Assembly (NCBI RefSeq): GCF_014705615.1
Contig: NZ_JACXJA010000005.1
Span: forward strand, 345,370 to 409,369
DNA: 64,000 bases
Source of the DNA: Paenibacillus oceani
GTDB taxonomy: Bacteria > Bacillota > Bacilli > Paenibacillales > NBRC-103111
Direction: 5' to 3'
The stretch's first letter is position 1, and each line of letters opens with the position of its first letter. The notes beneath the pieces were generated by a model. The model saw nothing but the letters and a program-made list of their open reading frames with translations. It had not been told where the DNA came from and searched no databases. Of this stretch, positions 45,859 through 54,376 are shown one piece after another. The translations under genes and the position numbers were made by a program.

Positions 45859-47007
45859 TTAGGCTTGCGCCTGAGCCGCCGATTCCTTAACGATCGCGAC
45901 GACGAGTTCGGCGATCTTGACCAGCTCGGACACCGGCATCTGCTCTTCGGTCGTATGAATATTCTCATAGCCGACGGCCAGATTGACGGTCGGAATCCCC
46001 ATGCCGTTAAACATGTTCGCGTCGCTTCCGCCCCCCGTATGGAACGTGGACGGCGTCCGTCCGACCGATTCGATCGCCTTCATCGCCAACTTCACGACCG
46101 GGGCGTTCTCGTCATACTTGTACGCCGGATATATAATCTCGCTTATAAACTCCGCTTTGGCGCCCATATCGCTCGCCGCCGACTCGCAGGCTTCCTTCAT
46201 GGCGGCCAGCTGGCGGTCGAGCTTCTCCTGGACGAGGCTTCTCGCTTCGGCGGCAATATCAACCCGCTCGCAGACGATATTCGTAGCGCCGCCGCCGGCG
46301 AAGCTGCCGATATTCGCGGTCGTCTCGAAATCGATCCGGCCCAGCGGCATCCGGGAAATCGCCTTGCTTGCCACCTGGATGGCGCTGATGCCGTCCTCCG
46401 GATTAACGCCGGCATGCGCCGAACGTCCTTTAATTGTAATTTGGATGCGCGCCTGGGTAGGAGCGGCTACCGCAATCGCTCCGACTTGCCCGTTGGAATC
46501 GATCGCATAGCCGTATGCCGCTTCCAGCTGGGCCGGCCGATTATTCGCCATCGCGCGCGAACCGAGCAGTCCCGATTCCTCGCCGGCCGTAATGACGAAC
46601 AGCAGTTTTCCATGCGGAATGTTCTGCTCCTTCAAGACGCGAATCGCTTCGATCAGGGCGGCCACACCGGCCTTGTCGTCGCTGCCGAGGATCGTCGTGC
46701 CGTCGCTGCGTATGTAGCCGTCGTCGTCGAGGCGGGGCTTGATGCCTTTGCCTGGCGTTACGGTATCCATATGGCAAGTAAACAGCACAGTCGGGACATG
46801 CGCCTGACCTTCGGACGCTTCCAGCGTAAAGATCAGGTTGCCCGAGCCGTGTCCGGTTACAGCCGCCGTATCGTCTTCGAACACGTTTAATCCGAGCTCC
46901 GCGAACAATTTCTGGAGAACTTTGCTGATTTCCTGCTCATGTCTCGTCTCGCTGTCGATCCGGACCAGCTCCATAAACTGTTCGATCAGCCGATTTTGTT
47001 GAATCAT
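45859..47007 (-). CDS. yqjE: M20-family peptidase, PepT-like (YqjE)
   Basis: A zinc-dependent M20 peptidase (382 aa). Metal ligands: LFTCHMDTV (His, Asp), GSDDKAGVAALIEAI (bridging Asp), VITAGEESGLLGSRA (Glu pair), YAIDSNGQVG, and the C-terminal HTGGGSDANMFNGMGIP. A dimerisation domain (KGRSAHAGVNPEDGISA) is inserted in the middle. It is most like the tripeptidase-T-like YqjE of Bacillus, encoded near bkd there too. GGGAGG is 9 nt before the ATG. Confidence 0.92.
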   Translation of the reverse strand: MIQQNRLIEQFMELVRIDSETRHEQEISKVLQKLFAELGLNVFEDDTAAVTGHGSGNLIFTLEASEGQAHVPTVLFTCHMDTVTPGKGIKPRLDDDGYIRSDGTTILGSDDKAGVAALIEAIRVLKEQNIPHGKLLFVITAGEESGLLGSRAMANNRPAQLEAAYGYAIDSNGQVGAIAVAAPTQARIQITIKGRSAHAGVNPEDGISAIQVASKAISRMPLGRIDFETTANIGSFAGGGATNIVCERVDIAAEARSLVQEKLDRQLAAMKEACESAASDMGAKAEFISEIIYPAYKYDENAPVVKLAMKAIESVGRTPSTFHTGGGSDANMFNGMGIPTVNLAVGYENIHTTEEQMPVSELVKIAELVVAIVKESAAQAQA

Positions 47008-47098
47008 GACTACTTTCCTCCCGGACATGGATTAAGGTACAATGTAAATATGCCCTACTATGAACCCAGTATAACCTTTTTTGAGGAGATGAAAGCTT

Positions 47099-47197
47099 AT
47101 GTTTAGCAAAACGTTCGTCAAGGTCGTCGTATATCTGATGCTCTTCGCTATGGCCTCATCGGTCGTTCTGTACGGGATCGGAATGTTTTTCGGTTAA
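47099..47197 (+). CDS. prli42: Prli42-like small membrane protein (stressosome anchor)
   Basis: A 32-residue protein, one membrane helix flanked by a basic N-terminus: FSKTFVKVVVYLMLFAMASS then VVLYGIGMFFG. Size, basic KxFVKVVVYLMLxxM start and FF-G ending match Prli42, the miniprotein that tethers the stressosome to the membrane in Listeria and is conserved in Bacillales. GAGGAG lies 10 nt before the ATG. It is divergent from yqjE and convergent with bkdB. Confidence 0.8.
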   Translation: MFSKTFVKVVVYLMLFAMASSVVLYGIGMFFG

Positions 47198-47260
47198 CGG
47201 ATTCGGCCCGCTTCAAGCCTTCCGCGCTTTGGCGGGCGCGAGGCGTATGCGCGTCGGGGC

Positions 47261-48619
47261 CTAGTACAGCTTCGTGTCCAGCGAATAACTCTCCAGATTT
47301 TCTTTCACCCGCTGCAGGAAACGGCCGCAGATCACCCCGTCCAAAATCCGGTGATCGAGCGACAGGCAGATGTTCGCCATCGAGCGCACCGCGATCATAT
47401 CGTTGATCACGACCGGACGTTTGACGATCGATTCGAACGTCAAATTAACCGCCTGCGGGTAGTTGATGATCGGATACGACAGGATGGAGCCGAACGAACC
47501 CGTGTTGTTCACCGTTATCGTGCCGCCCTGAATGTCGTCCAGCTTCAGCTTGCCGGAGCGCGCCTTGCGCGACAACTCGTCGATTTCGCGGGCGAGACCG
47601 GCGATATTTTTCTGATCGGCCTTTTTGATGACGGGGGTTATTACCGAATCTTCCGTACCGACGGACAGCGATATATTAATGTCCCGCTTGACGATAATTT
47701 TGTCGACAGCCCATACCGAGTTCATGATCGGATAATCTTTGATCGCGTTAACGACGGCTTTCAGCACGAATGCCAGATACGTCAAGTTGATCCCTTCTTT
47801 TCTCATGAACTCGTCTTTGATTTTGTTGCGCAGCACGACCAGATTGGTGACGTCCACCTCGATCATCGTCCAGGCATGCGGAATTTCCGCTACGCTTTGA
47901 CGCATCCGGGTCGCAATCGTGTTGCGGATCGGCGTCACATCGATGATGTATTCGTTTCTTCCGCCGTCTCTCGAGCTCTCGACCTCAATCTTCGGAATCG
48001 GCGGTTCTTCGGACAAATGAAGTCCCGTCGAACGCACCGGCAATTTGGGCGCTTCCTGAGGCACCGCAGGTACGGCGGCGATAACCGCCTTGGCATCCGA
48101 AACCGCCGGGGCCGGCCGGCCGTTCTCCAAGTAGGCGAGCACGTCCTTGCGGGTAATCCGCCCGCCCATGCCGGTTCCCGTGATCGCCCTAAGATCGATG
48201 CCATGCTCGCTCGCAAGCGTCTGTACGGCGGGCGAATACCGGCTGCGCATCGAACCGTCTGCCGCCGCTTGTCCCTCTGCCGGTTGAGCGGTTGCCGACT
48301 CGCCGCTGTCAGCCGATTGGCTTCCGCTCTCCTCTGCGTTCGTAGTGCCTGCGCCGTCTGCCGACGTTTCCGCGATCAGCGCGACCACCCCGCCCACCGG
48401 AATCGTCTCGCCCTCCTGGGCGATAATTTCCAGCAGCGTCCCTTCGACCGTCGAGGGCAGCTCCGCATTCACTTTCTCGGTGATCAGCTCGCAGATCGGC
48501 TCATATTGCTCCACGTAATCTCCCGGCTTTTTCAGCCATTTGCTGATCGTAGCCGATACAAGCGATTCGGCGAGCTGCGGGATGACGATCTCCGTCCCTT
48601 GCGCCTTCGTTCCTTTCAT
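47261..48619 (-). CDS. bkdB: Branched-chain 2-oxoacid dehydrogenase E2 (dihydrolipoyl acyltransferase)
   Basis: The E2 core enzyme (452 aa). The N-terminal lipoyl domain has the lipoylated lysine in ELITEKVNAELPS (K49); an Ala/Glu/Ser-rich linker (about 85-120) leads to the subunit-binding domain (YSPAVQTLASEHGIDL then GTGMGGRITRKDV), and the C-terminal catalytic domain ends with the active-site LSLDHRILDGVICG. It makes branched acyl-CoA, precursors of iso/anteiso fatty acids. GGGAGG precedes the ATG. Third of bkdAA-bkdAB-bkdB. Confidence 0.94.
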   Translation of the reverse strand: MKGTKAQGTEIVIPQLAESLVSATISKWLKKPGDYVEQYEPICELITEKVNAELPSTVEGTLLEIIAQEGETIPVGGVVALIAETSADGAGTTNAEESGSQSADSGESATAQPAEGQAAADGSMRSRYSPAVQTLASEHGIDLRAITGTGMGGRITRKDVLAYLENGRPAPAVSDAKAVIAAVPAVPQEAPKLPVRSTGLHLSEEPPIPKIEVESSRDGGRNEYIIDVTPIRNTIATRMRQSVAEIPHAWTMIEVDVTNLVVLRNKIKDEFMRKEGINLTYLAFVLKAVVNAIKDYPIMNSVWAVDKIIVKRDINISLSVGTEDSVITPVIKKADQKNIAGLAREIDELSRKARSGKLKLDDIQGGTITVNNTGSFGSILSYPIINYPQAVNLTFESIVKRPVVINDMIAVRSMANICLSLDHRILDGVICGRFLQRVKENLESYSLDTKLY

Positions 48620-48662
48620 ATGCTCTTCAACCTCCCGCGACTTTCATTTGCTTATAAACTCC

Positions 48663-49646
48663 TTAGTACAACGCCAAGTTTTTCATCGCTTCTTTTACTT
48701 TGTCCTTATTCAGCATGTAATGCTTCTCCAGGACGGGGCTGATCGGCATCGCCGGCACATCCGGGCTGCACAGCCGCATAATCGGCGCGTCCAGCTCGAA
48801 CAGCAGCTCCTCGGCTATGATCGCGGACACTTCCGCTCCTACGCCGCCCGTCTTGTTGTCCTCGTGGATAATCAGCACTTTGCCGGTTTTGGAGGCGGCG
48901 GCCAGGATCGCTTCGTTGTCCAGCGGCTGGATCGTGCGCAGATCGAGCACAAGCGCGCTGATTCCTTCCTTCGCCAGCTCCGCCGCCGCCTCCAGCGCAA
49001 AATGGACCGTCAATCCGTACGTAATGACGGTAATATCCGTCCCGTCCCGTTTGACGTCCGCTTTGCCGATCGGCACGATATATTCTTCTTCCGGAACTTC
49101 CCCTTCCGCAAGCTGGTAACATTTCTTATGTTCGAAGTATAAGACCGGGTCCGCATCGCGGACCGCCGCTTTAAGCAGTCCTTTGGCATCGTACGGGGTG
49201 GACGGAAACACGATTTTAATTCCGGGCGTCCCGAAAAAGATCGATTCGGTGCATTGCGAATGGTACAACCCGCCAAATATGCCTCCCCCGATCGGAGCGC
49301 GGATGACGATCGGACACGACCAGTCGTTATTCGAGCGGTAGCGGATTTTGGCCGCCTCGCTGATGATCTGGTTCGTCGCCGGCAGCATAAAGTCGGCGTA
49401 TTGCATCTCCGCGATCGGCTTCATGCCGTACATGGCCGCTCCGATCGCCACGCCCGCGATCGCCGATTCCGCAAGCGGCGTATCGAGCACCCGGGCTTCT
49501 CCGAACTTCTCGATCAGCCCTTTCGTCGCGGTAAATACGCCGCCCTTGTACCCGACATCTTCCCCCAGCACGAACACGTCGCTGTCCCGCGCCATCTCCT
49601 CGCTCATCGCATCGCGAATTGCGGTTAAGTAGTTCACGACCGCCAT
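48663..49646 (-). CDS. bkdAB: Branched-chain 2-oxoacid dehydrogenase E1 beta subunit
   Basis: E1 beta (327 aa) pairs with BkdAA to form the thiamine-diphosphate decarboxylase of the complex. Family blocks: FVLGEDVGYKGGVF, VLDTPLAESAIAGVAIGAA, MQYADFMLPATNQI, VIRAPIGGGIFGGLYHSQ and DLRTIQPLDNEAI. It starts 3 bp after the bkdAA stop, so the two are almost certainly co-translated. Confidence 0.95.
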   Translation of the reverse strand: MAVVNYLTAIRDAMSEEMARDSDVFVLGEDVGYKGGVFTATKGLIEKFGEARVLDTPLAESAIAGVAIGAAMYGMKPIAEMQYADFMLPATNQIISEAAKIRYRSNNDWSCPIVIRAPIGGGIFGGLYHSQCTESIFFGTPGIKIVFPSTPYDAKGLLKAAVRDADPVLYFEHKKCYQLAEGEVPEEEYIVPIGKADVKRDGTDITVITYGLTVHFALEAAAELAKEGISALVLDLRTIQPLDNEAILAAASKTGKVLIIHEDNKTGGVGAEVSAIIAEELLFELDAPIMRLCSPDVPAMPISPVLEKHYMLNKDKVKEAMKNLALY

Positions 49647-49649
49647 CGG

Positions 49650-50660
49650 TTACTCGCCTCCCTCTTCGGCATACACATACCGGTACAGATCATCCGTTGC
49701 CGGGAACGGCGCCTTATCCCCGAACTCGGTCGCTTCTTTGATATCTTTCACCAGCTGATCGATTAGCTGGGCATCCTCATCTTCGCTCCATATCCCGCAC
49801 TCGATCAGGTACGCCTTAAACCGCGGAATAGCATCCTTGCCCCTATGCAGATCGACTTCTTCCTTCGTGCGGTAAGCCAGATCGTTGTCCGATGTGGAAT
49901 GCGGCGAGATCCGGTACGTAATCGCCTCGATCAGCGTCGGTCCTTCGCCGCGGATCGCCCGCTCGCGGGCTTCTTTGACAGCCTTGTATACGGCGAGCAC
50001 GTCGTTGCCGTCCACCTGAACGCCCGGGAATCCGTAACCTGCCGCACGGTCCGCTACCGGAGCCGCGATCTGCTTATGCAGCGGAACGGATATCGCATAT
50101 TGATTATTTTCACACATGAAAATGACCGGCAGCTTGTGCACGCCGGCGAAATTGCACCCTTCATGAAAATCGCCCTGGTTGCTGGAGCCGTCGCCGAACG
50201 TAACGAAAGAGACAAGCGATTCCTCTTTCATTCGGGCTGCGAGCGCAATGCCCACGGCATGAGGAACTTGCGTCGTCACTGGCGAAGACCCGGTTACGAT
50301 GCGCAGCTTCCTGTGCGAGAAGTGTCCGGGCATCTGGCGTCCGCCGCTGTTCGGATCTTCCGCCTTGGCAAACAGCGAGAGCATCAGATCGCGCACGGTC
50401 ATACCGACGGACAGGACGAAGCCGTAGTCCCGATAATACGGCAAAAAATAATCGCGGTCCCGGTCAAGTGCGAAAGCGGCGCCAACCTGGGCCGCCTCTT
50501 GTCCGATACCGGATACGTGGAAATTGATTTTGCCCGCTCTCTGGAGAAGCAGAGCTCGTTCGTCGTACTTTCTGGCAAGTAGCATAAATTTGTACATCTC
50601 GAGAGCTTGCTGATCGGAGATGCCAAGCTGCTTATGAGTAGTCAATTGACCAATGGACAT
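49650..50660 (-). CDS. bkdAA: Branched-chain 2-oxoacid dehydrogenase E1 alpha subunit
   Basis: E1 alpha (336 aa). The thiamine-diphosphate motif is GDGSSNQGDFHEG ... CENNQYA; the phosphorylation-loop region YRISPHSTSDND and RQMPGHFSHRKL are also present. It decarboxylates the 2-oxo acids of Val, Leu and Ile. GGAGG is 10 nt before the ATG. A sigma-A promoter lies upstream, so the bkdAA-AB-B genes can be transcribed without lpdV. Confidence 0.95.
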   Translation of the reverse strand: MSIGQLTTHKQLGISDQQALEMYKFMLLARKYDERALLLQRAGKINFHVSGIGQEAAQVGAAFALDRDRDYFLPYYRDYGFVLSVGMTVRDLMLSLFAKAEDPNSGGRQMPGHFSHRKLRIVTGSSPVTTQVPHAVGIALAARMKEESLVSFVTFGDGSSNQGDFHEGCNFAGVHKLPVIFMCENNQYAISVPLHKQIAAPVADRAAGYGFPGVQVDGNDVLAVYKAVKEARERAIRGEGPTLIEAITYRISPHSTSDNDLAYRTKEEVDLHRGKDAIPRFKAYLIECGIWSEDEDAQLIDQLVKDIKEATEFGDKAPFPATDDLYRYVYAEEGGE

Positions 50661-50786
50661 GGGACTTCGACCTCCTGGTCAGCAGACGGCCAACGCTGGA
50701 GAAGCGCCGCCGACCGCCGGAATATGGGATGACAATTGACGAAGTTAGAATTAATACCTGGTCTTAAGAGTTACCTCTATAACCCT

Positions 50787-50815
50787 ATTATAGTCCCTTT
50801 TCGTCCCAATTACAA
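50787..50815 (-). promoter_or_regulatory. Sigma-A promoter of bkdAA-bkdAB-bkdB
   Basis: On the minus strand TTGTAA (50810-50815), 17 bp, perfect TATAAT (50787-50792), between lpdV and bkdAA. Confidence 0.78.
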
Positions 50816-50845
50816 TTTGATGGGCATCCTAATTTGGATAGCCTG

Positions 50846-52267
50846 TCATCCTCCGATCGATAACCCATCGATCGACATCATCGCTTCGCCCAGCGCTTCG
50901 GACAAAGTCGGATGCGGATGGATCGTGCCGCCGACCTCCCAAGGCGTCGCGTCGAGCATCTGCGCCAAGGCGGCTTCGGAGATCAGCTCGGTCGCCTGCG
51001 GCCCGATGATATGGACGCCGAGTATGTCGTTCGTCGCCGAATCGGCGACTACTTTGACGAAACCGTCGCTTTGTCCGTATACGAGCGCCTTGCCGAGCGC
51101 TTTGAACGAGAATTTTGCCGTTTTTACGGCAAAGCCCTGGTCGGCCGCCTGCTTTTCCGTCCAGCCGACAGAAGCGATCTCCGGACTCGAATATACGCAG
51201 CGCGGCACGAGATGGGCCGCATAAGCATGCGTGGTTTTGCCCGCCGCATGCTCGGAGGCGACCACTCCTTCGTGTCCGGCTGCATGGGCAAGCTGAACTC
51301 CGCCGTTCACGTCGCCGACCGCGTAAATGTGCGGTTCTGTCGTCTGCATCGAACCGTTCACCCGGATCACGCCCTGATCGACGCGAACATCGGTATTCTC
51401 AAGCCCGATACCGTCCGCATTGGCGATCCTGCCTACACACACCAGCATCGTTTCCGCTGCCAAAGCTTCGGTGCCTTTGGCTGTCTCCACGCTCATTTTG
51501 ACTCCGTCAGCAAGCGCCTCGACCGATTCGACTTGCAGCTTGGCGCCCGTCATTATGCGAATGCCGCGTTTTTTGAACAGCCGCTCGAGCTCCCGCGATA
51601 CGTCTTCGTCCTCGGTCGGCAAAATCCGGCGCTCTCCTTCGACAATCGTCACGCTGACGCCGAATTCGTGAAGCATCGCCGCCCATTCGACCCCGATCAC
51701 ACCGCCGCCGACGATGACGATGGAAGCAGGCAGACGTTCCATATTCAGCGCATCGTCGCTTGTCATAATTCGGGTTCCGTCCGGCGTCAGTCCGGGCAGC
51801 ATACGCGGCCTCGATCCGGTGGCGATGATCAGTTGGCCCGGCACGAGCGTCTCCATCTCGCCGTCTTCCAGCTCGACGGCCACGGAGCCGCTTCGCGGCG
51901 AAAAAATAGAAGGCCCGATAATGCGGCCGTTGCCTTTTACAACGTGAATCTTATGTTTGGTCATTAGAAATTGCAGCCCTTTATAAAGCTGCTCCACAAT
52001 AGCTGCTTTGCGCGACTGCGCTTTCGCCAAATCAAAGGAAACGGAATCTGCGAACACTCCGAACTCGCCGGCCCGTTTCATCGTGCCATATACTTCGGCG
52101 CTGCGCAGAAGCGCCTTGCTTGGAATGCAGCCTCGATGCAGGCATGTCCCTCCAAGCTTGTCCCGCTCGACGACAGCGACCGACTTCCCGAGCTGCGCTG
52201 CGCGGATCGCAGCGGTATAACCGCCAATGCCGCCCCCTAGAATTACGATATCAAATGTATTGGACAA
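50846..52267 (-). CDS. lpdV: Dihydrolipoyl dehydrogenase (E3)
   Basis: E3 (473 aa) reoxidises the lipoyl groups of E2 with FAD and NAD. FAD motif DIVILGGGIGGYTAAIRAAQ, redox disulfide C42-C47 in GGTCLHRGCIPSK, NAD motif IVIVGGGVIGVEWAAML, and the C-terminal HPHPTLSEALGEA with catalytic His. The start is TTG 52265-52267, with GGGAGG 8 nt upstream. It lies upstream of bkdAA. The Bacillus neighbours ptb, bcd, buk and bkdR are not present in the window. Confidence 0.95.
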   Translation of the reverse strand: MSNTFDIVILGGGIGGYTAAIRAAQLGKSVAVVERDKLGGTCLHRGCIPSKALLRSAEVYGTMKRAGEFGVFADSVSFDLAKAQSRKAAIVEQLYKGLQFLMTKHKIHVVKGNGRIIGPSIFSPRSGSVAVELEDGEMETLVPGQLIIATGSRPRMLPGLTPDGTRIMTSDDALNMERLPASIVIVGGGVIGVEWAAMLHEFGVSVTIVEGERRILPTEDEDVSRELERLFKKRGIRIMTGAKLQVESVEALADGVKMSVETAKGTEALAAETMLVCVGRIANADGIGLENTDVRVDQGVIRVNGSMQTTEPHIYAVGDVNGGVQLAHAAGHEGVVASEHAAGKTTHAYAAHLVPRCVYSSPEIASVGWTEKQAADQGFAVKTAKFSFKALGKALVYGQSDGFVKVVADSATNDILGVHIIGPQATELISEAALAQMLDATPWEVGGTIHPHPTLSEALGEAMMSIDGLSIGG

Positions 52268-52366
52268 TGTATGTTCCTCCCGTCTGCGGAATCGATGCCT
52301 CTATTGTACCAAAAGCGAAATGGACATCAAATACAATTCGGGATAAGATAGAAGGACAGACTATTA

Positions 52367-52543
52367 GAGGTTGTTCAAAAAGTCCGCTTTTGATCACGAA
52401 GCTGATCAGGAAGTCTACTCGACATCGAATATGGAATTCAGCCGGAACTTCCGGTGCTCACGTAGCTGCCACTACGCTCCGCTCCTCATTTCCTAGCTTC
52501 ATCCCATCTTCTCGGTGCTGAAAACCGGACTTTTTGAACTCGC
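52367..52543 (+). repeat. MITE-like element, copy 2, with 7-bp flanking repeat
   Basis: A 177-bp copy of the element at 28738: GAGGTTGTTCAAAAAGTCC at the left, GGACTTTTTGAACTCGC at the right. ACTATTA stands directly on both sides (52360-52366 and 52544-52550), which looks like a 7-bp target-site duplication. It sits between divergent lpdV and the DUF2627 gene, ending 32 bp before the latter's start. Confidence 0.9.
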
Positions 52544-52575
52544 ACTATTACCGAATGCAAAGTGAGGTCGCTTCG

Positions 52576-52845
52576 ATGAGAGAGAAAGTGCAGCGTTTTA
52601 TCGCCATTATGCTGCTGATTATTCCCGGTTTTGCCGCTACATACGGTTTTCTTGCGATGAAGGACGCCTGGTTCGCGCAGTTCGGACCCGAAGAGAGCGA
52701 CCCGCATATTTTATGGGGCAAAATGGTGGTCGGCATCGTGTTATTTGTCGCCGGAGTCGCGTTTATCGGCGGCTGGATTTTTTTCCGCGACCGCAAGCGC
52801 AACTACGTCGCCCCCCGTTTCCGGGCAAAAAAAAGACGGCCTTAA
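52576..52845 (+). CDS. yqzF: DUF2627 family membrane protein (YqzF-like)
   Basis: A small protein (89 aa) with two membrane helices (FIAIMLLIIPGFAATYGF and MVVGIVLFVAGVAFIGGWIF) separated by a short loop, and a basic tail. This is the DUF2627/YqzF pattern; the function is unknown. The ATG at 52576 has GAGGT 7 nt upstream; the frame is open back into the repeat element but that part is not conserved. It overlaps the convergent transferase gene by 4 bp. Confidence 0.82.
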   Translation: MREKVQRFIAIMLLIIPGFAATYGFLAMKDAWFAQFGPEESDPHILWGKMVVGIVLFVAGVAFIGGWIFFRDRKRNYVAPRFRAKKRRP

Positions 52846-53675
52846 GCCCGTCCGAATCGGTCCAGCCAGCGGACCCATTTATGTTTGTCGATCCAGGCGG
52901 TAATCGAATCTTTCTCCGCTGTCCGGTGAATGGCCGCAAGAAAGAGCAGATATACCGTCTGCAGCCATAACGGGAACGAATCCGCAATCGCGCAGCCGAG
53001 CGCGAAGCCAAGCAGGTTCGCACCGCAGTCGCCCAGCATATGCTTGCCCCTCAGATCCCCCGGCATCAGCGCCAGTCCGCCGGCGATCGCCGGCAGCAGC
53101 CAGACGTTTCCGCTCCATCCCGGTTCTGCGGCCGCCACGGCCATTGCCCCGGCATAAAACCCTTTCCACGCCCTGCCCGGCCGCACATCTAACAAATTCA
53201 GCGCATTCGCCGTCATCGCGATAGCCGCCCAGCCGATGCAAGCTTCCCACCAGGTCCGGCTGCCGTCCGCCACCATCCATAATGCGGCAAGTCCGATCGC
53301 GGCCGCTTTTACCGCCCCTGTAGTAAACGTCCGCGTTTCCCGCCAGCTTCGGAAATGACCTCCCATTCCTTTGACGCTCCGCTTGCCGACCATATCGTCC
53401 GTCCATCCCGCTGCGAATACGAGCAGAAAAGCGGGAAAATAAGCTGAAGTGGTCGAAACGGTACTTCCGGATAAGCCCCAAGCCGCCTTTAGTTGCAGCA
53501 TTCCGTACGACGCCATATATAAAACGATCAAAACCGCGCCGGTTCCGACCGGAATTATTTCTCCTTCGTAATTCGGTACGGTCATACCGTGACTGCGCAA
53601 AAACCGGACCGCCGGCGGAAGCATAAACAGCCCGAGTATCGCAAGCGCACCAATCCATCCGATCGTCCCGGTCAT
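52842..53675 (-). CDS. WecA/MraY-type sugar-phosphate transferase
   Basis: A polytopic membrane protein (277 aa, about eight helices) of the glycosyltransferase family 4/MraY-WecA superfamily, which moves a sugar phosphate from UDP to a polyprenyl phosphate. Active-site-like segments: GWTDDMVGKRSVKGMGGHFR (DD motif), TANALNLLDVRPGRAWK (NxxNxxDG-like, with R for G) and GKHMLGDCGANLLGFALG. It is shorter than WecA, so the substrate is uncertain. The ATG overlaps the stop of the GT2 gene (ATGA). Confidence 0.82.
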   Translation of the reverse strand: MTGTIGWIGALAILGLFMLPPAVRFLRSHGMTVPNYEGEIIPVGTGAVLIVLYMASYGMLQLKAAWGLSGSTVSTTSAYFPAFLLVFAAGWTDDMVGKRSVKGMGGHFRSWRETRTFTTGAVKAAAIGLAALWMVADGSRTWWEACIGWAAIAMTANALNLLDVRPGRAWKGFYAGAMAVAAAEPGWSGNVWLLPAIAGGLALMPGDLRGKHMLGDCGANLLGFALGCAIADSFPLWLQTVYLLFLAAIHRTAEKDSITAWIDKHKWVRWLDRFGRA

Positions 53676-54376
53676 GGCACGAAACGTCCCCGCCGCAGCC
53701 ACATCGTTTTGGCGATAGCCGCCAGTTGACCGCCGCGGTGCCAAAATCCGCGGATCGTCCTGCCCGTTTCCCGGTGGGAAAGCGGCAGCGGCACTTCGCA
53801 TATGCGATAGCCTAGGCGTGCGGCATCGATCGTCAGGCCCACCTCTATGCCGAACCCTTGAGGCGAACGCACGAGGCGTTTCAGCACCTCGCTGCGCACC
53901 GCCCGCTGACCGGATAAGGGAGCGGCGAACTGTTGTCCCGTCAGTTGGAAAATCCCTCTTCCGGCGATCCGCCTGACGATCCCGAATCCTCCGCCACGAA
54001 GCGTCCCGGAGAACGCGGCGATCGACATGTCCGCCTCATCGTTCAGAATCGGCGAAAGCAGACCGGCCAAATGCTCGGCCGAGCTTTCCAGATCGGCATC
54101 GGCGAACAGGATGATGTCTCCGGCCGCGTTCGTCCAGCCTGTGCGCATCGCAGCGCCTTTCCCCAGTCTGACGGCATGCTCGATCACGGTCGTCGCCCAA
54201 GGCGCCGCTTCTTCCGCAGTACGGTCGGAGCTTCCGTCGTCGACGACGATCAGCTCGTCCCATAACCGGCTGCCGTCATGCCTCGTCATCCGATGGAGCG
54301 CTTGCAGCGTCTGCCCGACCGACCTCTCTTCGTTCCATGCGGGCACCACAATCGATACGGAAGGACGAGTTCTCAT
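53672..54376 (-). CDS. Family 2 glycosyltransferase
   Basis: A GT-A glycosyltransferase (234 aa) with VSIVVPAWNEERSVGQTLQA (nucleotide binding), IVVDDGSSDRT, ADADLESSAEHL (DXD-like metal site) and LSGQRAVRSEVLK (acceptor). It has no transmembrane segment. It resembles DPMS/GtrB-like enzymes that charge polyprenyl phosphate or extend a polymer. The ATG at 54376 follows AAGGAGGGG. It lies between SteA and the WecA/MraY-like gene with ATGA overlaps on both sides, so the three form one operon. Confidence 0.88.
   Translation of the reverse strand: MRTRPSVSIVVPAWNEERSVGQTLQALHRMTRHDGSRLWDELIVVDDGSSDRTAEEAAPWATTVIEHAVRLGKGAAMRTGWTNAAGDIILFADADLESSAEHLAGLLSPILNDEADMSIAAFSGTLRGGGFGIVRRIAGRGIFQLTGQQFAAPLSGQRAVRSEVLKRLVRSPQGFGIEVGLTIDAARLGYRICEVPLPLSHRETGRTIRGFWHRGGQLAAIAKTMWLRRGRFVP

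Noticed and set aside
47351..48742. A 463-residue plus-strand open frame opposite bkdB
   Set aside because: Composition (His/Arg-rich) and position mark it as a shadow of bkdB.
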